Source: Nitrospirota bacterium
Lineage (GTDB): Bacteria; Nitrospirota; Thermodesulfovibrionia; Thermodesulfovibrionales; JdFR-88
NCBI GenBank assembly: GCA_021812785.1
Contig: JAKAMR010000021.1
Location: 5,493-30,334, forward strand
Length of the DNA: 24,842 bases
Direction of reading: 5' to 3'
The position numbers and the translations under genes were made by a program. The notes under the pieces are model-generated. The model did not search any database. It had not been told where the DNA came from and saw only the letters and a list, made by a program, of their open reading frames with translations. Positions 8,522 through 15,492 of the stretch are shown piece by piece; the stretch's first letter is position 1; the number at the start of each line of letters is the position of its first letter.

Positions 8522-9946
8522 ATGACAAAAGATAAAAGGAAAAAACAGAAGCTGCAGGCGGAGGGGCGGTGGGTGCAGCGGGGGACAACCCAGGGCCGGC
8601 CAGGCTCAAGCGGCCTGCCCCGCCCCTTTGTCCTGCCGCTTGAGGGCAGCGCGGTTGCCTCTTTCCGCGAAAGAGAGGCCAGGCGCGCTGCCGTGGTCAG
8701 GATGAAGCTCTTCATTGTGCTTCTCGCCTGGATATTCATTTCCTTCGGAGTGCTTGCGTTTTCTTTTATTGCGGCCGCCAGACCCGGCAGCCGTCCGGAG
8801 GCAACCCTGCTTCTTGCCTTCTATGCCGCCTTTGCCGCATGCGGAGGCGTGGTGCTCATCGTCAGAAGGATGCTTCTTGTCCCGATGGCCGAGATTTCAA
8901 GGAAAAACGATATGCTTGCCGCATCCGAGCTTAACTATCGCACGCTTGCAGCCGAAAAGGAATTTTCAGAGGCCATATTCAACTCTACGGCAAGCGGTGT
9001 TGCGGTCCTCGACGAAAACGGAAAGGTCCTGAGGATGAACCAGTCCGGACTTGAAATGATCGAGCTGTCCGCCCGGGACGTCGAGGGCAGGCACATAGGT
9101 TCCATAAACGCGGGGATGGAAGAGATGAAAAACATAAACCCGAACTTGAACAGGGAGTTTAACGTGGAAACGAAGGACGGCAGGGTAAAGCCCATCGGGT
9201 TCACCAGCTCTCCGCTTTTGGACCACGACGGCAGGCAGAAGGGGACCATCGTGGTTTTCAGGGACCTTACGGAGATAAAAAAGCTCAGGGCGGAGATAAA
9301 CAAAAAACAGCATTTCGAGTCCATGGGAAAAGTCATGGCCGGAGTGGCGCACGAGATAAGGAACCCTCTTTTTGCCATACAGGCCATAGGACAGATACTG
9401 GAAAGAGAGATGCCCTCGCCGCGCCACCAGGGCCTTGTAAGCGCAATGCTCAAGGAGACCGGCAGGATGAAGGCCCTCATAGAGGACCTGCTTTTCTACA
9501 GCCGCCCCTCCAGGCTGGAGGTGGCCGCGGTAGACGTGGACTTTTTCTTCGAGGAGATCGTGAACTCCCTCAGGCTGAACGGGTATCAGCCCAGGGTCTC
9601 TTTCAGCTGCCCCGCCCCGATGAGGATAAACGCCGACGGCAACAAGATGCGGCAGGTTTTTTTGAACCTCGTGGACAACGCTGCCGGTGCCTCATGCAGC
9701 CAGGTTGAAATAAGGGCGGAGCGAAAAAACGGCGCGGCCGTCATAACCGTGCGGGACGACGGGGAAGGGATAGCGGAGGCCGACATGGAAAGGATATTCG
9801 ACCCCTTTTTCACCACCAAGAAAGAAGGCACGGGGCTCGGGCTGTCCATATGCAGGAAGATCGTCGAGGACCACGGGGGCCGCATGGAGATCAAAAGCGC
9901 CAGGGGGGCGGGAACTACCGTGACGGTCTCGCTCCCTTCGTGCTGA
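8522..9946 (+). CDS. PAS-containing sensor histidine kinase
   Basis: The 474-residue protein is a membrane-bound two-component sensor. A basic N-terminal region (1-60) precedes two transmembrane segments (about 63-86 and 95-117), a PAS domain (about 146-250), a HisKA domain with the phospho-accepting His277 in AGVAHEIRNP, and a HATPase domain: N box with Asn382/Asn386 (LNLVDNA), G1 box RDDGEGI, F box FDPFFTTKK and G2 box GTGLGLSI. Between the two membrane segments there is almost no periplasmic domain, so the signal is probably sensed by PAS in the cytoplasm or by the membrane. The start is uncertain: ATG at 8522 lacks a clear ribosome binding site, and an in-frame ATG at 8702 directly before the first membrane segment is an alternative. 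The response regulator at 10596-11048 lies opposite and could be its partner. Confidence 0.93.
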   Translation: MTKDKRKKQKLQAEGRWVQRGTTQGRPGSSGLPRPFVLPLEGSAVASFREREARRAAVVRMKLFIVLLAWIFISFGVLAFSFIAAARPGSRPEATLLLAFYAAFAACGGVVLIVRRMLLVPMAEISRKNDMLAASELNYRTLAAEKEFSEAIFNSTASGVAVLDENGKVLRMNQSGLEMIELSARDVEGRHIGSINAGMEEMKNINPNLNREFNVETKDGRVKPIGFTSSPLLDHDGRQKGTIVVFRDLTEIKKLRAEINKKQHFESMGKVMAGVAHEIRNPLFAIQAIGQILEREMPSPRHQGLVSAMLKETGRMKALIEDLLFYSRPSRLEVAAVDVDFFFEEIVNSLRLNGYQPRVSFSCPAPMRINADGNKMRQVFLNLVDNAAGASCSQVEIRAERKNGAAVITVRDDGEGIAEADMERIFDPFFTTKKEGTGLGLSICRKIVEDHGGRMEIKSARGAGTTVTVSLPSC

Positions 9947-10030
9947 AAACGGCGGGCATGCTGCACTGGCCGTTTGTTATGGCTGTATCTGTCCGGCCTT
10001 TTCGTCCGGGTCGTGCGGTTCAGGGCGTAT

Positions 10031-10146
10031 AAGGGTTGCCTTCAGGGCAAAAGGCAAATGGTGGTCAAGATGCGGCAATTTGGCATCCGGCAGCTTACTG
10101 CCTCTATCAAGGACCGGGCAGTATCAACCCTTACTCTGGTAAGGGT
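10031..10146. repeat. Nested inverted repeats
   Basis: AAGGGTTG (10031-10038) pairs with CAACCCTT (10125-10132). The second arm can instead form a tight hairpin ACCCTTAC-TCTG-GTAAGGGT (10127-10146). Inside lie TTGCCTT/AAGGCAA (10036-10042 with 10051-10057) and TACTGCC/GGCAGTA (10096-10102 with 10117-10123), the latter competing with GGCAG/CTGCC (10089-10102). Mutually exclusive pairings of this kind are seen in attenuators and at the ends of hairpin-based mobile elements. The part 10044-10075 resembles 16663-16694 (23 of 32 bases). Confidence 0.5.
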
Positions 10147-10190
10147 GTCCCAAAAGTTCAATGCAAAAATTCCTTTGTTTCTTTTGGCCA

Positions 10191-10285
10191 GTCATTCCGG
10201 CCAGATTTATTCTGATAGCGGATAAACACGGGCGGAATCGGCGTTAAAAGACTGATTCCCGACGCGCTTCGCTTGCGGGAATGAC
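10191..10285. repeat. MITE- or REP-like element with GTCATTCC ends
   Basis: A 95-base segment is bounded by GTCATTCC (10191-10198) and its inverse GGAATGAC (10278-10285). A second stem, ATTCCCG (10255-10261) with CGGGAAT (10276-10282), lies at the right end. Sequences of the type GTCATTCCCGC...GCGGGAATGAC are common dispersed palindromes in bacterial intergenic DNA. No target duplication was recognised. Confidence 0.35.
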
Positions 10286-10340
10286 AATAAATTAATGCTA
10301 AAAACTTTTGAAATGCCATACCAGCAGGATGCTGAAAATG

Positions 10341-10367
10341 CTGTCCCAAAAATCTTATTTTGGACAG
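10341..10367. repeat. Hairpin CTGTCC...GGACAG
   Basis: CTGTCC-C-AAAAAT, loop, ATTTT-GGACAG forms an almost perfect stem with one bulge in noncoding DNA. There is no T tract after it on either strand, so it is not a typical intrinsic terminator. Confidence 0.35.
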
Positions 10368-10425
10368 GTAGGGGGCTTACGCCCATACCCCTCTTAAGAT
10401 AAAAAATAACTGAAAGGCAAAAAAC

Positions 10426-10548
10426 ATGAAAAATAGTGGGGGCGGATGGTATGAGCGCAGTGGGCTACCGCGGGCGCGTCACATGAAGCAGCGGCAAGCA
10501 AGGCAGACCCGGTGCGATACTTGCGGTATGCCTGGCATACAAGGGTAG
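10426..10548 (+). CDS. Possible 40-residue small protein, unrecognised
   Basis: An ATG at 10426 with AAAGG eight bases upstream opens a 40-codon frame ending in TAG. The peptide is basic, starts MKNSGGGWYERSG and has a CDTC pair near its end, which could bind a metal. Against a real gene: five of its six arginines use CGN codons whereas the neighbouring genes favour AGG, and the frame lies inside a strongly structured sequence that may be an RNA. I do not recognise a family. Confidence 0.2.
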   Translation: MKNSGGGWYERSGLPRARHMKQRQARQTRCDTCGMPGIQG

Positions 10549-10597
10549 ACGGGCCCCAGCGTAGCGAATGCCGTCAGCCCGCACAACCCCTTTTTTT
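10436..10597 (+). ncRNA. Candidate structured noncoding RNA
   Basis: A closing helix joins 10436-10443 (GTG-g-GGGC) with 10577-10584 (GCCC-g-CAC), with one symmetric mismatch. Enclosed are a hairpin on the palindrome GTATGCC-T-GGCATAC (10526-10540), a GACGG/CCGTC helix (10548-10552 with 10571-10575) and an inner GCGT/ATGC hairpin (10558-10570). The closing helix is followed by ACAACCCC and seven T (10591-10597), as at an intrinsic terminator, which suggests a plus-strand transcript ending against the 3' end of the response regulator gene. I cannot assign it to a known RNA family; the 5' end and promoter are not defined. Confidence 0.35.
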
Positions 10598-11048
10598 AAA
10601 ACTTGAAGCTGCCCTGGATGCCGCCGTTCAGCTCGCTTGGGGTCCGGATGGGTTTCGCTTTTTTGCCGGGAGCGGCCACCGGTATCCCGCATGCCTCGGC
10701 TTTTTTAAGAAGGTCGTTTATGTCCAGCGGCTTTTCATAATAGTGATAAGCTCCCCTGGCATAGGCGGCCTCCTTCATCTCAGGTGTGCCGTAGGCGGTC
10801 ATCACTATCACCTCCGGCGAGGGGTCTTTCCTTTTTATGTGCTCCAGGAGGTGCAATCCCTCGTAACCGTAAACGCCGCTCAGGCGTATGTCCGCTATCA
10901 CCAGGTCTATCTTGTGGGCTAGTAGGGCCTCCTCGGCCTCCTCCAGCTTGCCAGTGGTGATGACAGACACCGAAGGGCTGCTTAGAAGATGGGAAAGACT
11001 AAGCAGAATGGTAGGCTCGTCATCCACTATAAGCACTTTTTTCTTCAT
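10596..11048 (-). CDS. Single-domain response regulator (CheY-like receiver)
   Basis: The 150-residue product is a receiver domain with no output domain. The acidic pair is Asp9/Asp10 in VLIVDDEP, the phospho-acceptor is Asp53 in VIADIR, Thr84 lies in VMTAYG and Lys106 in YEKPLD, so all conserved residues are present. A tail of about 30 residues follows, basic and Gly-rich, ending in GGIQGSFKF. The frame stays open upstream to 11279, but ATG at 11048 is chosen because GGGAGGGG lies just before it and the domain begins there. With no DNA-binding domain it should act by protein contact or phosphotransfer, possibly with the histidine kinase at 8522-9946, which converges on it across 650 bases. 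Confidence 0.92.
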   Translation of the reverse strand: MKKKVLIVDDEPTILLSLSHLLSSPSVSVITTGKLEEAEEALLAHKIDLVIADIRLSGVYGYEGLHLLEHIKRKDPSPEVIVMTAYGTPEMKEAAYARGAYHYYEKPLDINDLLKKAEACGIPVAAPGKKAKPIRTPSELNGGIQGSFKF

Positions 11049-11172
11049 GTCCCCTCCCACGGCGCTCACGCGTATAAAATACATTGGCCGGGCCCAATTT
11101 ATCAATAGGCGGGAACACGGCAAAGAGAAACGGGCGCCGGAGAGTCTACACCCTGTAAAGGGCGGCATCTGA

Positions 11173-11178
11173 TATACT
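11173..11178 (+). promoter_or_regulatory. -10 element of the DUF5714-like gene
   Basis: TATACT ends six bases before the GTG at 11185, so transcription would begin at the start codon. No ribosome binding site is present in the short interval. A good -35 element is not seen at the normal distance. Confidence 0.4.
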
Positions 11179-11184
11179 TTAACA

Positions 11185-11940
11185 GTGAGCGGTAAAACCG
11201 AAAACTGCGCCGTCTGCGGGGCTGTGCTCCAGTATGTGAACACCGCCCGCGAGCTTTCCTGTTCGGTCTGCGGCCGCAAGGAAAGCGCCCATATCGTCTG
11301 CCCGGAGGGGCACTACCTGTGTGAATCCTGCCACGGTGCCGAAGCAAAAAAACTGGTAAGGGAGATGGCCCTCCTTACGCTGGAGACGGACCCTCTTCGT
11401 ACAGCGCTGGCTATGTTCAGCCAGCCCCGGTTGCCCATGCTTGGCTGCGAGCACGCCTATATCGCCGCCGGAGCTTTCATGTCCGCCTTGAAAAACCAGG
11501 GCCAGGTCCGGCTGGACAATGGGGACATCGAAGAGGCGTTTGAGCGGCTTGGAAGACAGGCCGTTGGCGGTTACTGCGGACTTACCGGGGTGTGCGGCGT
11601 GGTGCCCGCAATAGGGGCCTGCGTGTCCATCCTGTATGGATCAAGGTGCGGAAAGGACATGGAGCAGAGGCTTACGATGGAGGCCGCAACACGGGTGGCC
11701 TCGGAGATACTTGGCCTGACCGGGCCAAGCTGCTGCAAGGCCTATACGCTTGCCGGCCTGGTCGCGGCAGCGGATTTTCTGAAGGAGGCCTCGGGTGTCT
11801 CGCTGCCCATTCATGACAGGGCGCCTAAATGCTTATGGAGCGCAAGGCATCCTCATGGATGCAGGGGCGAAAAATGCCCCTACTTCCCTGGAAGCCTTTC
11901 TACTGGTGCAGGGAGGCCCGCATCAGGCGGGAGCTGTTGA
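11185..11940 (+). CDS. Zinc-ribbon protein with DUF5714-like domain
   Basis: The 251-residue cytoplasmic protein starts with a cysteine-rich zinc-ribbon region: CxxC pairs at Cys8/Cys11, Cys26/Cys29 and Cys46/Cys49, plus Cys39. The rest (about 60-215) looks like the DUF5714 domain, which has conserved Cys and Gly motifs (here GGYCGLTGVCGVVPAIGACVS and GPSCCKAYTLAGL) of the kind that may bind a metal or an iron-sulfur cluster. More cysteines close the protein (PKCLW, CRGEKCPYF). Proteins of this type occur in anaerobes; the function is unknown to me. Start: GTG at 11185, placed directly after a TATACT element with no ribosome binding site, so the message may be leaderless. It is divergent from the response regulator gene, and a strong terminator follows. 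The domain name is from memory of the motif pattern and is less certain than the gene itself. Confidence 0.8.
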   Translation: MSGKTENCAVCGAVLQYVNTARELSCSVCGRKESAHIVCPEGHYLCESCHGAEAKKLVREMALLTLETDPLRTALAMFSQPRLPMLGCEHAYIAAGAFMSALKNQGQVRLDNGDIEEAFERLGRQAVGGYCGLTGVCGVVPAIGACVSILYGSRCGKDMEQRLTMEAATRVASEILGLTGPSCCKAYTLAGLVAAADFLKEASGVSLPIHDRAPKCLWSARHPHGCRGEKCPYFPGSLSTGAGRPASGGSC

Positions 11941-11950
11941 AGGTAAGGGT

Positions 11951-11978
11951 GCGTCCCGTGGGGACGCGGAACTTTTTT
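11951..11978 (+). terminator. Intrinsic terminator after the DUF5714-like gene
   Basis: A seven-base perfect stem GCGTCCC-GTG-GGGACGC (11951-11967) is followed by GGAAC and six T (11973-11978), ten bases after the stop codon. Confidence 0.75.
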
Positions 11979-12024
11979 CTTCCTGAAATATCTTTTTTGC
12001 CCGGACTTTTTTAAAGGGCTGGGC

Positions 12025-13470
12025 TCAGAACCCGTATTCCTTCCATTTCCCGTCCACCAGCTTTTTTATCTCCGGCGACATCTCTATGTCCGGCGGCCAC
12101 TGGCGGGTAAAACCCTCCTGGGGGGTCTTTTTCGTAGCGTCTATCCCCATCTTGCCTCCGTAAGCGGGAATCGCGGATGCATGCTCCAGCACATCGAGGG
12201 GGCCCTCCACTATGACAACGTCACGCTTGGGGTCTATATTGTTGCCAAGCCTCCATAGCACCTCGGACATGTCCTGCACGTTCACCCACTTGTCCATCAC
12301 TATTATCGTCTTTACAAAACCAAGCTGCCCCATGCCCCAGAGCGCGTACATCACCTTGCGGGCGTGGCCGGGATACCGCTTGTCTATCGAGACTATGGCC
12401 ATGTTGTGGAACACCCCTTCTATCGGGAGGTTCATGTCCACTATCTCCGGGAGCTGTTTTTTTATCAGGGGCAGGAATATGCGTTCGGTGGCCTTGGCGA
12501 TGAAGCAGTCTTCCATGGGGGGCCTGCCCACTATGGTGGCCGTGTATATCGGGTCGCGGCGCATGGTTATGCACGTGATGTGGAAGACTGGATACATATC
12601 AGCAAGGCTGTAATAGCCTGTATGGTCTCCGAAGGGCCCTTCCAGCCTCTGCTCCTGCGGGTCGCAGTAGCCCTCAAGGACTATCTCCGCGTTTGCCGGC
12701 ACTTCCAGGTCCGAGGTCTCGCACTTCACCAGCTCCACCGGGGCGCTGCGCAGAAACCCGGCAAGCAGCATCTCGTCTATACCTTCCGGCAGCGGCGCCG
12801 TGGCGGAATAAAGGGTTGCCGGGTCGCTGCCTATGGCCACTGCAACGGGGAGCCTCACCCCCATGGCGGCGGCCTTCCTGAAATGCCTTGCCCCGTCCTT
12901 GTGCATGTGCCAGTGCATGCCGGTGGTGCTTCCGTCGAAGACCTGCATCCGGTACATGCCGCAGTTTCTCTCGCCTGTCTCCGGATCTTTCGTGAACACC
13001 ATGGGCAGCGTTATGAACCTGCCGCCGTCAAGCGGCCAGGTCTTAAGCACCGGGAACATGTCCAGAGAGGGGTTTTCCTTTATGATCACCTCTTTGCAGG
13101 GGCCGCTTTTTACATATTTGGGGATGAAGTCCGCAAGCTTTTTAAGCTTGGGCAGCGCCTTGAGCTTTTCTATTATGTTCACCGGTATTTCAGGCTCCAG
13201 GAACTCAAGCATGCGGCCGCCTATCTCGTCCAGGCTCTTTTCCACCTGCAGGGCAAGCTCCATCCGCTCCACGGAGCCAAACAGGTTCACCGCGCAGGGC
13301 ACGCGCGAGCCCTTCGGGTTTTCAAAGATAAGGGCAGGGCCGCCGGCCTTCACCACCCGGTCATTTATCTCCGCTATCTCCAGGTCCGGGTCTGCCGGCG
13401 TGGTGATCCTCTTTAAAAGCGAGCGCTTTTCAAGCGCGGCGATGAAATCTCTAAGATCTTTGTATGCCAT
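12025..13470 (-). CDS. UbiD family prenylated-FMN-dependent decarboxylase
   Basis: The 481-residue protein belongs to the UbiD family, which removes a carboxylate from aromatic or unsaturated acids with prenylated FMN as cofactor. Typical features are the N-terminal MAYKDLRDFIAALE, GRFITLPMVFTKDPETGERN, the MHWHMHKDGARH stretch, EGPFGDHTGYY, TATIVGRPPMED, and the C-terminal GGKMGIDATKK. The protein is full length. The start at 13470 is chosen over an ATG at 13500 because it matches the family N-terminus and follows a TATAAT by six bases. Since the cytochrome b nearby suggests menaquinone, a role in quinone synthesis (UbiD, or MqnL of the futalosine route) is likely but not proven; degradation of an aromatic acid is the alternative. 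No ubiX-like flavin prenyltransferase is in the window. Confidence 0.92.
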   Translation of the reverse strand: MAYKDLRDFIAALEKRSLLKRITTPADPDLEIAEINDRVVKAGGPALIFENPKGSRVPCAVNLFGSVERMELALQVEKSLDEIGGRMLEFLEPEIPVNIIEKLKALPKLKKLADFIPKYVKSGPCKEVIIKENPSLDMFPVLKTWPLDGGRFITLPMVFTKDPETGERNCGMYRMQVFDGSTTGMHWHMHKDGARHFRKAAAMGVRLPVAVAIGSDPATLYSATAPLPEGIDEMLLAGFLRSAPVELVKCETSDLEVPANAEIVLEGYCDPQEQRLEGPFGDHTGYYSLADMYPVFHITCITMRRDPIYTATIVGRPPMEDCFIAKATERIFLPLIKKQLPEIVDMNLPIEGVFHNMAIVSIDKRYPGHARKVMYALWGMGQLGFVKTIIVMDKWVNVQDMSEVLWRLGNNIDPKRDVVIVEGPLDVLEHASAIPAYGGKMGIDATKKTPQEGFTRQWPPDIEMSPEIKKLVDGKWKEYGF

Positions 13471-13476
13471 CCAGAA

Positions 13477-13482
13477 ATTATA
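13477..13482 (-). promoter_or_regulatory. -10 element of the UbiD-family gene
   Basis: Consensus TATAAT on the minus strand lies six bases before the ATG at 13470, with no ribosome binding site between. The only -35 candidate is TTGGAT at a 19-base spacing. This suggests a leaderless message. Confidence 0.5.
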
Positions 13483-13602
13483 GGACAGAGCGGGGTCCAA
13501 AATCCAATGCTTCAGGCTTTAAACCCGGCAGGCTTTTTTGCCGCTTCCCGGCCCTTAATGCGGAAAAGGGGAGAGACATACATTTACGGGCGGCCCGGAG
13601 GG

Positions 13603-13608
13603 TATAAT
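13603..13608 (+). promoter_or_regulatory. -10 element of the dppB-type gene
   Basis: Consensus TATAAT ends eight bases before the ATG at 13617 and there is no ribosome binding site between. No good -35 element is visible. The element lies in the 146-base divergent region shared with the UbiD-family gene. Confidence 0.5.
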
Positions 13609-13616
13609 AAAGCGAT

Positions 13617-14552
13617 ATGCGGTTTGCGGTTTATCTGGGCAAAAAGATCGTCATCACCATATTTCTGCTGCTTGGCATCACGTTCATAACCTTCTCCCTC
13701 ACCAGGGCGCTCCCCGGAGACCCGGCCCTTGCGCTGGTGGGGCAGAGGGCAAGTCCCCAGGTGATAGCCGCCATAAGAAAACAGATAGGGGCCGGCAGGC
13801 CTTTCATGGTCCAGTACCTTGATTACGTGAGGATGCTTTCCAGGGGGCAGATGGGCCGCTCCTATACGACAAGGAAGGAAGTGCTGAAGGAGATAGAGGC
13901 AAAATTCCCTAACACCATGAAGCTTGCCCTGGCCGCCATGCTGCTGGCAGTGCCGTTAGGGGTGGGGCTGGGTTTTTGGGCGGCCCTCAGGAGAGGCACG
14001 CGGACTGATATCTTTTTAAGTTCCTTGAGCATTGTGGGAATAAGTGTGCCGGTTTTTTTCAGCGGGCTTTTGCTGATGCTGTTTTTCAGCCTGCAGTTGA
14101 AGCTTGTCCCTCCCTCAGGGACTGGAGGACTTCGTTTTCTGCTGCTGCCGGCCGCCACTCTTGCGTTGCCCTCCGTGGCTACCTTCGCCAGGATCACCCG
14201 TACTATGGTGCTCGATGTAATGGACATGCCTTTCATAAGGACGGCCAGGGCGAAGGGGATATGGGAGTGGCGGATAAACGCGATCCACATACTGAGAAAC
14301 GCCATGATACCGATAATCACCGTAATAGGACTCGATTTCGGCAGCTACTTAAATGGCGCGGTCCTGACCGAGACCATTTTCGGCTGGGACGGCATCGGCA
14401 GGTACGGGGTGGACGGGATAATGAGGAGGGACTATCCGGTCGTGCTGGGCACTGTCCTGGTATTCACGGTTATTTTCATAATCGTGAACATGATGGTGGA
14501 TATCGCCTACCACGTGCTTGACCCGCGCGTGAGAGTATTGATCAAGAAATGA
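13617..14552 (+). CDS. ABC transporter permease, DppB/OppB type
   Basis: The 311-residue product is one of two permeases of a peptide or nickel type ABC importer. The N-terminus MRFAVYLGKKIVITIFLLLGITFITFSLTR and the RALPGDPALALVGQ segment are characteristic of DppB/OppB/NikB. About six transmembrane helices are seen, and the inner-loop contact motif for the ATPase (RTARAKGIWEWRINAIHILRN, about residues 204-224) is intact. It overlaps the downstream permease gene by four bases (ATGA), so translation is coupled. No binding protein or ATPase genes lie in the window, so the substrate cannot be told. Start: ATG at 13617, eight bases after TATAAT. Confidence 0.92.
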   Translation: MRFAVYLGKKIVITIFLLLGITFITFSLTRALPGDPALALVGQRASPQVIAAIRKQIGAGRPFMVQYLDYVRMLSRGQMGRSYTTRKEVLKEIEAKFPNTMKLALAAMLLAVPLGVGLGFWAALRRGTRTDIFLSSLSIVGISVPVFFSGLLLMLFFSLQLKLVPPSGTGGLRFLLLPAATLALPSVATFARITRTMVLDVMDMPFIRTARAKGIWEWRINAIHILRNAMIPIITVIGLDFGSYLNGAVLTETIFGWDGIGRYGVDGIMRRDYPVVLGTVLVFTVIFIIVNMMVDIAYHVLDPRVRVLIKK

Positions 14553-15382
14553 AACTCGGAAAAAACTTCCCGCTAAAGGGCAGGGTGGCCGCGCTGGTCC
14601 TGCTGACAATAATAGGGCTGTCAGTCTTTGCGCCGCTTGTCTATCCGTACAGCCCAGTAAAGGTGGACTTGAACAGCCTGAGGCAGCCGCCCTCTCTTTC
14701 AAGCGGCCACATACTGGGCACCGACCAGGAAGGAAGGGACATCCTGGCCAGACTCTTTGAGGGCGGAAAGGTCTCGATAAGCGTTTCCTTTCTTGCCGCT
14801 TTTTTTGCCATGACGGTGGGGCTTGCCGTCGGGCTGGCCTCCGGCTACTTTGGCGGGAAGCTGGACACCGCGCTAATGGCCGTTGTAGACCTTATCCTGG
14901 CTTTCCCCTCTCTGCTTCTGGCAATAGGCATATCGGTGGTGCTGCCCCCAGGCACGCTTACCGTCATGCTTGCGATAGCGTCGGTCGGCTGGGCCTCTTT
15001 TGCCAGGCTGGTCCGCGGGCATGTGCTTTCGATAAGGGAAGCGCAGTTCGTTGACGCGGCCAGGGCCATCGGGGCTTCCTGGCCAAGGATAATCTGGGCC
15101 CACATACTGCCCCAGTGCATTCCACTTGCGCTTACCCTTATGACCGTAAAGCTTGGTGGATATATCATCACCGAGGCCTCGCTCAGTTTTCTCGGGCTTG
15201 GGGCGCAGCCTCCAAACGCCACCTGGGGAGCGATGATAAGCCAGGGGATGGACTATATCTATTCGGCCTCCTGGATAGCGGTGCTGCCGGGGCTGGCCAT
15301 AGCGCTGACCGCTTTCTGCTTCAATATTCTGGGTGAGGCGCTTGCCGATTCCGGGTATGACCCGAAGGCCGGGAAGTTCTGA
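14549..15382 (+). CDS. ABC transporter permease, DppC/OppC type
   Basis: The 277-residue protein is the second permease of the pair. It has the N-terminal transmembrane helix (about 13-32) and the conserved HILGTDQEGRDILARLFEGG segment (about 54-73) of DppC/OppC/NikC. The ATPase-contact motif is VDAARAIGASWPRIIWAHILP (about 167-187), followed by EASLSFLGLGAQPPNATWG and a C-terminal GEALADSGYDPK that closes most members of the family. It starts inside the stop codon of the preceding gene. Whether the transporter imports peptides, nickel or another solute is open. The gene ends facing dksA. Confidence 0.92.
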   Translation: MKLGKNFPLKGRVAALVLLTIIGLSVFAPLVYPYSPVKVDLNSLRQPPSLSSGHILGTDQEGRDILARLFEGGKVSISVSFLAAFFAMTVGLAVGLASGYFGGKLDTALMAVVDLILAFPSLLLAIGISVVLPPGTLTVMLAIASVGWASFARLVRGHVLSIREAQFVDAARAIGASWPRIIWAHILPQCIPLALTLMTVKLGGYIITEASLSFLGLGAQPPNATWGAMISQGMDYIYSASWIAVLPGLAIALTAFCFNILGEALADSGYDPKAGKF

Positions 15383-15492
15383 TCGTTTTCCCTGGGACAG
15401 GTCCGGAAAAAGAGAAAAAATAAAAAGCAAAAACAAAAAGGAAAGACCTGAAAATTCTTAAATCGCGGGCAGTGGCTGGCGATACTGGAAGC
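15383..15492. other. Purine-rich convergent interval
   Basis: Between the two converging stop codons lies an A-rich tract (15405-15446) with five runs of five or six A, bracketed by CAGGTC (15398-15403) and GACCTG (15445-15450). On the minus strand this gives T-rich RNA after dksA and may help termination, but no strong GC stem precedes it. Confidence 0.3.

Larger units (their letters stand above)
9947..10595. other. Gene-poor structured interval between kinase and response regulator
   Basis: No convincing gene lies in these 650 bases. It begins with a hairpin just after the kinase stop (AAACGGC 9947-9953 with GCCGTTT 9969-9975, no strong T tract). It then holds nested inverted repeats (10031-10146), a pair of GTCATTCC/GGAATGAC ends (10191-10285), a CTGTCC hairpin (10341-10367), GGGC/GCCC (10373-10384) and a candidate structured RNA with a short open frame (10426-10597). 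The density of perfect short stems is far above that of the neighbouring coding DNA, and the interval looks like an accumulation of noncoding elements between two converging transcription units. Confidence 0.6.

Noticed and set aside
8497..8535. 12-codon leader frame overlapping the kinase start
   Set aside because: Its GGAG is only two bases from the ATG, the peptide is simply Lys-rich, and there is no regulatory codon pattern; probably chance.
10596..11279. Long form of the response regulator starting at 11279
   Set aside because: The extra 77 residues cross the divergent promoter and the start of the neighbouring gene, and a strong ribosome site precedes the ATG at 11048.
12364..13416. 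350-codon plus-strand frame opposite the UbiD gene
   Set aside because: His- and Arg-rich translation without recognisable domain, fully antisense to a conserved decarboxylase; a typical GC-rich shadow frame.
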